A stretch of 28,986 nucleotides of DNA from Chara braunii (Eukaryota > Streptophyta > Charophyceae > Charales > Characeae). Positions 1 through 9,335 of this stretch are shown here, piece by piece (the stretch's first letter is position 1; each line of letters starts with the position of its first letter). The stretch is from contig BFEA01000032.1 in NCBI GenBank assembly GCA_003427395.1, positions 1,365,002 to 1,393,987 on the forward strand. The letters run 5' to 3'. The notes beneath the pieces are model-generated. The model was not told the DNA's origin. It searched no databases and was given only the letters and a program-made list of their open reading frames with translations. A program made the translations under genes and the position numbers.

Positions 1-61
1 TACGCATGGAAGCACAGGCTGGATAGCGATGCATGACCGTGTGATAGATCGTGGCTAATGT

Positions 62-220
62 ATGGCTAGGCGATTCTCCATGGACAGTACGCCGTTCATA
101 CATGTTCGCTTCCACTCGGCTCACATGTACCGTTTGCTATTCTTGTCAACATACGTCTCGGTAGTGTGGTTCGTCACGAGGACATTTTCCAAGTATGGAC
201 GAGAACGATGTTATAACTAA
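62..220 (+). CDS. short ORF upstream of array unit 1 (52 aa), fragment
   Basis: This short ATG-started frame overlaps the start of the 231-aa ORF at 195. Its middle (STPFIHV followed by hydrophobic residues) resembles the tail of unit 3 (GKPQIHV followed by hydrophobic residues). It may therefore be the tail of a further unit lying off the left edge, or the lost N-terminal part of unit 1 joined by a frameshift near 195-205. It has one hydrophobic stretch (about residues 24-42, LLFLSTYVSVVWFV). No known domain is recognised. It could also be chance. Confidence 0.3.
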   Translation: MARRFSMDSTPFIHVRFHSAHMYRLLFLSTYVSVVWFVTRTFSKYGRERCYN

Positions 221-890
221 TCTTGCGATCGCATGGGGAACACCCATACACTATGACGAATTTATTTCGGCTCGGTACACGCCGCAAATGATTGCACTCG
301 GTATCCGCACAAGCGACGAGACCACTTTCTGCACCACATTCGACTTGCGGCCTCCGACTTTGCAACGCAAGCTCTCGAGGATGGCCAAGACATGTGATCC
401 GCAAGGCTACTTTTGGAGAGGGGGCGCACCGCGATGGAATAAATTTTTTTACGGATGTGGCTTGATATACGACAACTACACAACATGCAGTTGTGGAAAA
501 ATATTGTGCATTGTGTTCGAGACACGTCATGGGATGCCATATTGTTGTACGCATATCGAGCTGCACAAAAGGAGGCACAATCAAATGCATGACCTGGATT
601 GCTCCGTGTACAATGAGCAGAACGCTCTGTCGAGGCACGCTCGTCATTTCTGTAGTGCCATTCGAGATGCGATGATACAATTTGTGCGACAGAGGATATC
701 CGTCGTCAGAACGATTGTTGTGAAGGTGTTTCACACATCGAACGACGATGGAACCACTGTTTACTTGAAGAAGACAAAAACAAAAATGATTGTCGATGTG
801 AAACACTTGTTCCGACGCACGAATGGGGCACACCGACACGTGCCGCACAAGATGACGGACAATACGGCGGGAGGCGTGAGAAATGAATAA
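195..890 (+). CDS. unknown protein, array unit 1 (231 aa, the only long intact member)
   Basis: I do not recognise this protein. It starts at an ATG and runs 231 codons. Visible in order: a DENDV segment near the start (compare SENDW in unit 2); FDLRPPTLQRK near residue 49 (compare FVLKPIFLTR in unit 3); a Cys-rich stretch with IYDNYTTCSCGKILCIVF (residues about 91-108), whose GK-x6-F pattern recurs in unit 4; a Cys/His cluster YCCTHIELHKRRH; then SAIRDAMIQF (IRD at 660-668), shared with units 2 and 3; and a basic C-terminal tail. The Cys/His residues could bind metal, but spacing fits no standard finger that I know. The TAA stop (888-890) lies inside an AATAAA hexamer (886-891), a possible poly(A) signal. 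The opposite strand is also open over most of this length, so coding on + rests on the inter-unit similarity. Confidence 0.6.
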   Translation: MDENDVITNLAIAWGTPIHYDEFISARYTPQMIALGIRTSDETTFCTTFDLRPPTLQRKLSRMAKTCDPQGYFWRGGAPRWNKFFYGCGLIYDNYTTCSCGKILCIVFETRHGMPYCCTHIELHKRRHNQMHDLDCSVYNEQNALSRHARHFCSAIRDAMIQFVRQRISVVRTIVVKVFHTSNDDGTTVYLKKTKTKMIVDVKHLFRRTNGAHRHVPHKMTDNTAGGVRNE

Positions 891-1033
891 AGATTTGCCG
901 TGTGTCGGGATTTAACGAGGAGTTGGACAAGGGTGGAGTGGCGTGACATGTTTCCAATGTTTATCGCAAACATACTGACATCAGTGTATGTGTTGTATAC
1001 AGAAGCTACTTCCCGTGTTCTTCGAGTGGTGGG

Positions 1034-1938
1034 ATGACCACTGACGACAATAACTTTCATCGACTGTTGGACGAGAATACGAAATTTTGGATTGTCGAGG
1101 CAGTTCGAGTCGATCTATGGCTGAGCGTGCTGCCATGGCGACGAACAGTTGGGAACTGGAGCGAGAACGATTGGGATATCGTAATGATATAATGTCAATG
1201 GGCGCACGACTTCAAATTTGCTAACGAGATGGAATGGGGCCGGCTCATCGAAATACGTTCCGCCTGTCTCGAGACAACGTATATACCGAACTACGCAGAG
1301 ATTCACTGGATGAACAACCACCAGGATAATTATGACCCTGTTCTACCAAATACAAGCCAAGATTCGAGCAACGAGTGTTGTGAGGATGACAAAGCAATCT
1401 CATGCAAGTTCGTAACAACATCATCTTGCACATGGCCGAAACGGTTCGAAGTTGAACTGTAAAGGTGCGGAAGATTGTGCAACAGAATTGCAACGTATCC
1501 CGTGCGTAATGAAGCGGAGACAAACACTAAGCGTATATCGTATTGCTCTGTGAAGAGTTTTTAAAATGATACTATACCGATTTATGTAGAGTCAATTGTG
1601 TAGCATGTACAGGTAAGTGTGAGAGATTAATAGAGGCAAGATGCGAAGCACTGTTGACTGAGCGAGAATGCGAGAATTCGGTATTTAATGTGAAAAAGTA
1701 TGTGGCCGAAGTAGAAGATAAAATATGCACCATAAGAGATATTATTGGCATCGCTTTCCCCTATACGTGCAGTTTCATAAAGATGTCATATATATCGTCA
1801 TTCGATAGGGACGACAATGACGAACCCGAGGGTTTGAAACGTTCACATTCGGTTCACCTCTACACGCTTTGTATAGTTACGAAGGAAAACGTGTTAAGCG
1901 TATTGGTTCGGAATAGCAAGTTCTCATATTATGGATAG
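1034..1938 (+). pseudogene. array unit 2, broken copy of the unknown family
   Basis: The N-terminal part runs from ATG 1034 to 1462 in one frame, interrupted by an in-frame TAA at 1190-1192. It carries LWLSVLP, then NWSENDWD, C-x-W and FKFANEMEW. Unit 3 has PWITVIP, QWTDGNWN, C-x-W and YKFANMLEF at the same order and almost the same spacing. The C-terminal part lies in another frame from about 1585 to 1938, with a Cys-rich start (C-x2-C-x3-C near 1597-1620), then CTIRDIIG (IRD at 1732-1740) and FIKMSYISSF. Unit 3 shows SGIRDCIR and FVRMKYMSLF there. The two halves need a frameshift or lost intron between 1462 and 1585. Function unknown; homology to units 1, 3 and 4 is by eye. Confidence 0.5.
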
Positions 1939-2223
1939 TTTAGCATAGATAGGCATGTACCATCACTTGGAGTTGAGAATTGAGAAAATGTCATTTGATT
2001 AGGGGGAAAAAACGCAGAGCCGCATGCCTCTGCGGTTGTACAATACCTGTACTTGAAAGCATGTAGGAACCTTCCATGAGGACCTTGTGAATGTACAGTA
2101 TGGGGCGTGACGACTGAGTGTTAGCCTCATCACGGGAGTAATCATTTGCCAAATTTATTTATGAGTGTCAACACGTCCGTATGTTTCGCTCATGTGTGTG
2201 TGATGTGTAGGGTGCATAATGTA

Positions 2224-3194
2224 GTCGAGAGCGTCGAAAAGTATCAGTGGGAGTCCCGAGAGACATATGCGCTTAGCAAAACCGTTTCCTTCTTGTGCGA
2301 CATCGGTGCGGCATTATAACGGTCATACTTGGCTCCACGAAGCAGCAAGAGAGGAATTCGAAGAGGATCCATGGATAACCGTCATCCCGTACATGAACCA
2401 GCGTCTTGACCAATGGACCGATGGTAATTGGAACGCAATGGAGTCGGACTGCCCTTGGGCAAGCCACTACAAGTTTGCCAATATGTTAGAGTTCGAGAAC
2501 CTCATTACAGTGCCTCATTTTGTCCTCAAGCCCATTTTCCTCACCCGTCTGCGTAAATCATTCCGCTGCATTAATCGCTTTAGCAGTCGCATCGACTGTG
2601 ACTACATCACATCTTCGCCACAAATTTGGGTAAGTTTGCAGAAACAAGAGTTGATGGACACAACTCGTCATTGTTCATTCTTGGAGCAGTACCCACCGTT
2701 GGTCAGGGATTTATCCAGGAGCTGTGTCATATTGTTGAGTGCGGTTGAGTATTACCGGATGTGCTTTCGCCGGAGTGTTATGTGTGGTTTTTTCAAACAA
2801 AAGTAGGAAACTCGTGGACGCAGTTCTGTGTGTATCACGGAACGAGCTGCACCTCCAGGGGTCGGAGGGATGGGCGTTGCCATATCGCCGCGGTCCAGAT
2901 GGACAGTCGGATTTTGTGATAGCAGATCAGGTCAATAATCCGGAATTGTGGCAGCGGCTGGAAGAGAAAGCGTCCGGCATACGAGACTGTATAAGGAATT
3001 CCTTAACACGACCAGACGGGTTTGTTAGAATGAAATACATGTCCTTATTTTCGGTGAATACAACAGTCGGGAAACCGCAGATCCATGTATATGGATCGTC
3101 TATGAGTGTTATGTATGACTTCAATTCACGAACTCGTCCGCGCGAAACCCTATACATCACAAGATCCGGACGGGTTGTCATATCTCCTACTTAA
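2224..3194 (+). pseudogene. array unit 3, broken copy of the unknown family
   Basis: Three frames are needed. A first stretch (2224 to about 2310) may be the N-terminus. The second frame (ATG 2267, stop 2806, 179 aa) holds PWITVIP, the Trp/Cys motif (Trp codons 2414 and 2429, Cys 2450, Trp 2456), YKFAN and FVLKPIFLTR. The third frame (about 2739-3194) begins with a GVLCVVF strand (2772-2792, matching GKILCIVF of unit 1), then SGIRDCIR (IRD at 2979-2987), FVRMKYMSLF, PQIHVYG and a beta-rich tail. The overlap of frames at 2739-2806 places a frameshift there. It is the most complete view of the family: about 310 residues if continuous. No known domain is recognised. Confidence 0.5.
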
Positions 3195-3233
3195 GGGAAA
3201 AGTAGTCACAATATAATCGTAGTGGATACACTG

Positions 3234-3249
3234 TTTTTTTTTTTTTTTT
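3234..3249. repeat. poly(T) tract between array units
   Basis: Sixteen T in a row lie about 40 bases after the unit 3 stop. This could be simple slippage, or the complement of a poly(A) tail left by retroposition on the - strand. Confidence 0.8.
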
Positions 3250-3423
3250 AATCCGACTATGATATATGAAGCATTGAGGGAACGGGGTGTAAATTTAAGA
3301 AAATAGAACTATTTCATGGATACACGTTCTATTTCTTATGAAACATGCTATGCATGTGTGCAACCGAAAATTATGAACATACAGGGTGAGGACAAAGATA
3401 TGACGTAGTAGAGAGAGTTGTGA

Positions 3424-3666
3424 GAGACAGTAGTTGCTAAGAACGAAGCAACTAGACGTTGCATGGAGTATCTTCGTGGTTCTGTAATTTTTGAATTGTA
3501 TAACAGACATGCTGATTTTAAATATTCAGAATCTAACATGATGAAACTCGTGCATTTTGTTCGTCTACACACTGAACTTGCAGGATGGAAGTCGGTCAAA
3601 CAAGTTTGCATGGAAGCGGATCCTCTCATCAAGTTCCATCAACAATTTGGGATCTCATTATTTTAG
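3424..3666 (+). pseudogene. partial array unit (IRD-like C-terminal part only)
   Basis: The frame is open from 3424, with its first ATG at 3463, and stops at 3666. YLRGSVIFEL resembles SAIRDAMIQF and SGIRDCIR of units 1 and 3. It is followed by MMKLVHFVRL, which resembles the hydrophobic strand FVRMKYMSLF. It then runs on to DPLIKFHQQFGISL before the stop. It overlaps the start of the next open frame (3585), so the reading probably shifted frame there. It looks like the tail of one unit that lost its N-terminal half. Match is weaker than among units 1-3. Confidence 0.35.
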
Positions 3667-4475
3667 ACACTAACATTTGGTCGATTGATATCGTCGATGA
3701 ATTTGCGAATTATGAGTACATAAATGTCGAAAACGAAGTTGGACCCGATGGTGAACTTCTACCGATCATGGGGTTTGTCAACGGACAAGAGATGATTGTG
3801 TCCGACAATGGATCAAATATATGGTATCTGTATACAAAGGAAGAAGAGGCATACGTCATTGTATCGAGGAAAGACATTGTGGATCCTTTAGAGATGTTAG
3901 CCAACTGGAGGGAGGTATGCAAGAAACAAGACTGGGACGCGAAAGACAAATTGAAACAAAAAGTATGCGCATGGCATTCCATTGGCAGAAAAAAATTGCA
4001 CGCACCGGTGGTGGTGGACTTCTATGGTCGAATCCGAGTATGCAATAGAGGCAAGGCCATAGTGACACTTTTTACAGCAGCGAAGATCACCGGGACGATA
4101 ATGAATGTGTTGTTCACTGCCCTGAAATAATTTTGGGACCCCGCGGGTTCGAGCAAATTCGAACATTTTCGGAATCGGTTAGATATTGACGCGACACTTA
4201 GGAAAGAGTTAGTGTACAGGGTTGACAATTTGGTGCATATGCAACTTCACTACCTTTTTGACAAATGTGAGGAGATAGTGTTCACAGTCGAGCATAAAAA
4301 ATGTGACACGGATGAAGTGACTCGTACGAAGCAGTACCATCGATTGGGACAAAAAGAAGTACCATTAATGGGTGACAGACAAAAGATACTGATAGATTGT
4401 TCGTACTGTGAAGAAATGAAGCATGCAACAAATTTTTTATCTCTTATCCTTCACACGAAACAGGATAGCAACTAG
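3585..4475 (+). pseudogene. array unit 4, one in-frame stop (TAA 4128-4130)
   Basis: ATG 3585 opens 181 codons to TAA 4128-4130. The same frame then continues open to 4475 (114 more codons), so a single nonsense change may split a gene of about 296 codons. The first third (DIVDEF, GPDGELLPIMGF, DNGSNIWYLY) has a beta-rich look, loosely like SUKH/SMI1-KNR4 domains; this is only an impression. Family motifs follow in order: Trp 3906, DWDA (Trp 3933), C-A-W (3966-3974), FYGRIRVCNRGKAIVTLF (GK-x6-F at 4050-4073, matching unit 1) and, after the stop, ATLRKEL then LVHMQLHYLF (matching unit 3 FVRMKYMSLF). Function unknown. Confidence 0.5.
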
Positions 4476-5132
4476 TAGCACAACACGTTTATCATAGCCG
4501 ATACGATTTCAACAATCGATGCGCTTCATCGCTGACACGTGTTTCGAACGTCGGGCTAGATATGTAAACAACTCTCCTTGCTGTGTAAATAAGAATTGAT
4601 AGCGCACTGCAGATAGCGCACTGCACATATCGTCAGTTTTATTTTGTCTGCTGAACGCATTCAAGTACTTGTGTTACGTTTATTTATGCTTTTTCATTTA
4701 TTATTTCGTAACCGGTTACACTGCATATATGAATTTTGAAAAATCTCAAACATTTGTAATTTACATCCTCGAAGTTCGCATATACCAGCATGTGTATGAA
4801 ACAGTCTGGGTATTTTTTTTTTTTAGCCAGTCTTTTTTGTATTATAAACTCCGATTTTTTTGTTTGAATAATATTGATAAATGTTGGACTACTAATTTCA
4901 ACAACATTATGTAATCGATCTTGCACGGTTATAGTTCTCGACATTATAACACGAAACAAACAAATTAAGGTTCACCTTATACAACAATGACGAGCATCAC
5001 TCCCATCGCAGTGCCTGCAAAGGCAACTCTCATCACAAGAAACAGATCGTTTCCATACGAATATAAGTTAGTGGATGTAAATTATTTCTAGTTGTCGTGA
5101 GGTTTACGGAAATCGAGGTGTATGATGTGTGA
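4476..5132. other. AT-rich spacer without recognisable gene
   Basis: The stretch is AT-rich with T-runs near 4814-4823. A short direct repeat, tagcgcactgcaga and tagcgcactgcaca, sits at about 4600-4627. Small open frames on both strands consist of Phe/Tyr-rich peptides from low-complexity DNA. No family motif is visible. Confidence 0.5.
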
Positions 5133-5384
5133 ATTTATGGACGACAAGGAGAAGCGGGGACAGTGCAAGAGTATGTGGAATGTCCTGAAGCAACTTTGCA
5201 AGTCCACGAGGAAAAAAAAACAATATTGATACGCGAGGGTATAAGACTTGAAGACTGGTCTGCTTTCGTAACCGACTTTGAAAGCATGTCAGTTCTACTT
5301 TTCCCGACGTGCATGTTGGACGGCTCGAACGATGCAACCGTGTGGATTCTCATCATTAATGCAACAAATAAGAATCGTCGGTGA
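5133..5384 (+). pseudogene. fragment possibly related to array unit 4
   Basis: The frame is open from 5133 and closes at 5384 (about 83 codons). There is no ATG near its start, so it is probably a fragment. LDGSNDATVWILI resembles SDNGSNIWYLY in unit 4, and LEDWSAF lies upstream. The match is short. It may mark a fifth, mostly eroded unit. Confidence 0.25.
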
Positions 5385-6130
5385 TATGAGAGTAGGCAAA
5401 GGTGAGAGTATGAGAAGGGATATTTATTTGAAGATGATAAGTAGCTAAGTAGTAGATATGGAACAACGGTGACACATATCATTCGCATGTGGATAAATGT
5501 TCAGTTGTTCATTGCATTCGCGATGTATTTATTTGACGAACTCGTAAAAATACGATAGGATTATCAATTTCGTATGCAAAGCAAGAGAGAAAAAACATAA
5601 AATGTGCACACTCATCGTTGAAAATGAATGTGCATTAATATTTTCAAGCATTGTGGGGGCGTTTTGTTGCTACGTGTGACAAAAAAAACAGATTGACAAA
5701 TGTAAAACACGTTGACAATCTTATTATATTACCAAAAGGAGGTAGGTTTCATAATATATTCACAAAATTGTTTATGAATGTATAACAAAACAAAACAAAA
5801 ATGCTTATTTGATGTCTTTTCCCACGCATTTATCAAACAAATGTTGAAAATGTTAATAAAATATTCGGTTTTGTGAAATACATGGAAAAAAAATCTTGAA
5901 ACTCTTCAAAATTTGAGCTACGTGCACTTGAAGAATAGTACATCATCCAAATAAACAGAGTTCCCAAACAAATACTGAGAATTTTATGCGATATGATTCG
6001 ATAATTAAACCCATGGTATCCTATATACCGTGGTAGTAAAACTGGTTGAAAAAGAAAAAAAAAAAGGAAAAGAATGGAGTTATAATTTTGTTCAAAAAAT
6101 AAAAAATGTCCGTTTTAACGAAATCGTAGT
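5385..6130. other. AT-rich non-coding spacer
   Basis: The stretch holds many A- and T-runs (for example near 5884-5892 and 6053-6064) and dense stops in all frames. No LTR copy matching the 3' LTR of the downstream retrotransposon is visible here. Confidence 0.6.
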
Positions 6131-6133
6131 TAG

Positions 6134-6765
6134 CGCCTCAAGTGTGACACCGTGGAGCACATGATAGCCTGGTGCCCACTTATTCGAAACCCAAAATAGA
6201 GCAGCCAGTAAGAGTAACATCTGCTCCTACTGAGTCGAAGGGTTTATACCAAGAAAAAGGTAAGGTGCCTATAACCCCTTTTACCCCTTCGACGCTCAAG
6301 GCAGAGGATGGTTCATCTTCCGCCCGTCGTCTAGACCACCTTGACACAGTACTTTGTTTTGTCTCACTGGACGATTCCCTTGACGAGATCGGCAATGAAC
6401 TGATAGCACTACGGAGTTCGTGGACGAAGAAAACAAAGACTAAGAGTGAGTTGATGATCTTGGATATTGAGATTGCACACACACGAGGAGGTGCCCTGTT
6501 ACATCCGGGATCGACGTGGTCTTATATCTCAGAGAACGCAATTCGTAAGTTGCATCTGGGAATGAAGGTAAATGATTTACCTAGACATATTACGTTTATC
6601 CTGGGTGAGAAAAACACGATCACTGTCTCTCAATATATTGATCGTATTAAGTGTTATTTAAGGACCAAGGAAGGTAATAGGATTCTACCACGAGATATTC
6701 TTACTAATAAAAAAAAACCTACACTTTGATATAATTCTGGGAATGGATTGACACGAGGGAGCCGG
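6134..6765 (+). pseudogene. retrotransposon gag zinc-knuckle remnant and aspartic protease
   Basis: At 6143-6175 one frame reads C-x4-H-x4-C (KCDTVEHMIAWCPL), the end of a CCHC nucleic-acid-binding knuckle. The first Cys position reads Arg. The reading then moves to another frame (6172-6729, 185 codons) with a protease-like stretch GGALLHPGSTWSYIS. Ty3 proteases have D-[ST]-G here, so the catalytic Asp and next residue are replaced (His-Pro-Gly). After an A-run at 6710-6717 the frame shifts again, and HFDIILGMD followed by a TGA in place of the usual Trp marks the end of the protease domain. Gag structural protein is missing. Confidence 0.7.
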
Positions 6766-6922
6766 CCCAGAGGTAAGGTTCAAGGATAAACTTGTCAAAC
6801 TGAAGAATGAAAAGTCTGAATCACTTTTTATAAAGTTATATTATAGGTTTGACTCTAACTCCACTCTGTCTTTCTGTTGTATGAGTTCTCCAGTTTTCCA
6901 CTTGATAGTAATATAAAAAAAG

Positions 6923-8330
6923 TTGAATCAGGAGGTGATGATGATGCTTGTCAAGCGAGTAGGTGAGTGTTCCTCATCCTATCCACCTTCTATCGAAAGA
7001 CTTCTCGGTGAGTATAAGGACTTGCAAACTGAGCCGACGGGAATTAATGAGCATGCTATGAAGCACACAATCGATATGATTCCCGAAAGTAAGATTCTCA
7101 AAGGTCCCATCTACTGAATGTCTCCCAGGGAACTTGTGAAGCTTCGAAAGCAGTTGCAAAAACTTATTAACAAGGGATAAATTTGCCCTAGCTCATCTCC
7201 TTACGGTACGCCTGTCTTATTCGTGCCCAAAAAAGAAGGTGAACTTCGTTTATGTATTGATTATTGTGGGTTGAATTTCATCACTACTAAAAACGCGAAA
7301 CCTCTTCCTCGCATTGACGATCTATTGGATCAATTGTAGGGGTGTAGATACTTCAGCAAGATTGATCTCACGTCACGGTACCGCCAGATTGAGGTGTCTC
7401 CTGAGGATCAACAGAAGACGACATTCCGAACTAGGTATGATCACTACGAGTTCGTAGTTATGCCCTTCGGTTTGACCAATGTACCTGCAACCTTCCAAAG
7501 GTCCATGAACGAGTTGTTTCGACAATGGTTCGATCAATTCATAGTAATCTATCTTGATGACATTCTAGTGTCCAGTAAGACATTGGAAAATCATGAGAAA
7601 CATCTACGAATAGTCTTGCAGAAGTTACGAAAAACAAACTTTAAACTAAATCCGAAGAAGTAAGAATTTTCTAAGCCTGAAGTCTTGTGCTTAAGGCATA
7701 TAGTAAACGAGGAAGGACTAAGATCTGAAGAAAAGAAGATTACAACAATCAAAGATTGACCACAACCTAAGACTAAAACTGAACTAACAACTTTCATAGG
7801 ACTTCCTAGATACTGTAGGAAGTTCGTTAGAAAGTTCTCCTTGATAGCCGCTCCTATGAGTAGATTACTGAAAAAGGAAAAACCTTGGTTGTGAGACAAA
7901 GATTATGAGTCATCGTTTAAAAAGTTGAAACATGCTCTAACTCACTACCCTGTCCTAAAGATTGCTGACCCTTTTCTTCCTTTCATAGTCACGAGTAACG
8001 CAAGTCAGTATGAGATTGGGGTTGTGCTACAACAAGATGACGGTAAGGGATATGGACCTGTCGAGTTTATGTCCGAAAGACTTCCGTCAAGGAAAGTGAC
8101 CAACTTCACCTATGAAAGAGAATTTTATGCCTTAGTTGCTGCACTAGACACCTGAAAGCACTACTTGTTAGGGACATATTTCACTGCTTATTCTGACCAC
8201 TCTCAACCTAAGTTCTCCGACAAGTTGGTAAGGTGGTCCGCATTCCCTTATAAATTCGACTTTGAGGTGAAAACCATTAAAAAAAAGTTTAACTTGGTTG
8301 CGGATGCTTTGTCCAGGTGTGCATATTTCT
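6923..8330 (+). pseudogene. retrotransposon reverse transcriptase and RNase H, multiple stops
   Basis: All recognisable RT and RNase H sequence stays in a single frame from 6923 onward, broken only by stops at 7115, 7178, 7337, 7661, 7757, 7892 and 8153. RT landmarks: [58 protein letters not shown] and the intact catalytic YLDD (7550-7561). RNase H follows: the first catalytic Asp of the usual T-D-A-S motif reads Asn (7997-7999), FTYEREFYALVAAL keeps its Glu, and NLVADALSR closes the domain. Most stops sit where the family has Trp, Arg or Gln, consistent with C-to-T / G-to-A decay. The enzyme normally copies element RNA into DNA in virus-like particles. Confidence 0.85.
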
Positions 8331-8344
8331 TTGGAACTATTGTC

Positions 8345-9335
8345 TCTTATCTCGATATTGGAAGTGAATTGAAAGAACGGATCCGCCAGGGTTATGACAA
8401 TGATCCTATTTGGAGTGCTATCATTGAAACTCTGCGAAAGAACCATGAATTGTTTTTAAAATATCGAATGACTGATGACTTGCTCTTCTTCTTAGATAAA
8501 ATCGAAGAACAATTGTATGTTCCACACTTAAAACCAATCAAAAGTTTAATCATTGAGGAATGTCATAATGTTGGAAGTCAATTTGGTTTGAAAAAAATGT
8601 ATGTTAATGTGCTAGAACTTTTTGAGAGGAAAAAAATGAAATAAGATGTAGTAATGTATGTGCAGAATTGTCTTGTTTGTTAGAGAAACAAGCCCACACA
8701 TGAGAATCCGATGGGACTAATGAGACCGCTGCCTATTCCAAGTGAGTCAGGTGAGTCTATCTGTATTGACTTTATGAGTCTCACTAAGATTCGAAACGAC
8801 AACAGTCAGGTAATGGTCATTGTCAATAGATTCTCATGTTCATTCCTTTGTCTGATGAAGCTAGAGCTGAACTCGTCATTCGGAAGTTTTAAATGCGATG
8901 GGTCTCTAAGCATGGATTTCCCAAAACCATCGTATCAGATAGGGATGTTCAGTTCACCAGTATACAATGGCAAAAGTTGAAGGAAGTCCTTGAAACCAAG
9001 TTGACCATGTCGTAAAGATGACATCCTGAAACGAGTGGCCAAACACAACAAATTAATCGTCTTTGCGAACAACTTTTGCGAATGTATGTCCGGCCTGATC
9101 AGATCGATTGGGATGAGAACTTACCTAAAATTGTTAGTGCTTATAATAACAGTATCCATATTGTTATAGGTAGAACGCCTAACGCACTACATAAAGGATG
9201 AAAGCCTAGGCGTCTCATTGATGCATTAATAAAGGACTAGATTCACAGGTTACCCCAGGTACCCATGAATTCACAGTGCTGTATGAAGAGACCATTAAGA
9301 AGGTGAAGGAACACATACAGAAAGTCCAATTATAA
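8345..9335 (+). pseudogene. retrotransposon integrase, catalytically dead
   Basis: A degenerate HHCC zinc-binding domain (ECHNVGSQFG, then YVQNCLVC followed by TAG where CQR is usual) leads into the DDE core. The first Asp is in ICIDFM (8768-8770) and the second in TIVSDRDVQF (8938-8940), after a frame change near 8840-8880. The third motif reads ETSGQTQQINR, so the catalytic Glu usual in GQTE is Gln (9056-9058). Stops and frame changes follow (for example 8889, 9013, 9199, 9237). AYNNSIHIVIGRTPNALHKG marks the end of the core. An active integrase would insert the cDNA copy into host DNA; this one could not. Confidence 0.8.

Noticed and set aside
174-848. 224-codon open frame on the - strand opposite array unit 1
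   Set aside because: The + strand frame shares ordered motifs with units 2-4, while this one shares none. It is treated as the shadow frame.
4135-4165. ggttcgagcaaattcgaac as a tRNA T-arm
   Set aside because: No acceptor or anticodon arms fit around it, and the bases lie within a coding-like frame of array unit 4.
6740-8155. TGA read as Trp (altered genetic code)
   Set aside because: TGA also replaces Arg (7115), and TAA and TAG occur at other conserved sites. The Helitron and LINE nearby are broken in the same way. Decay by C-to-T change explains it better.
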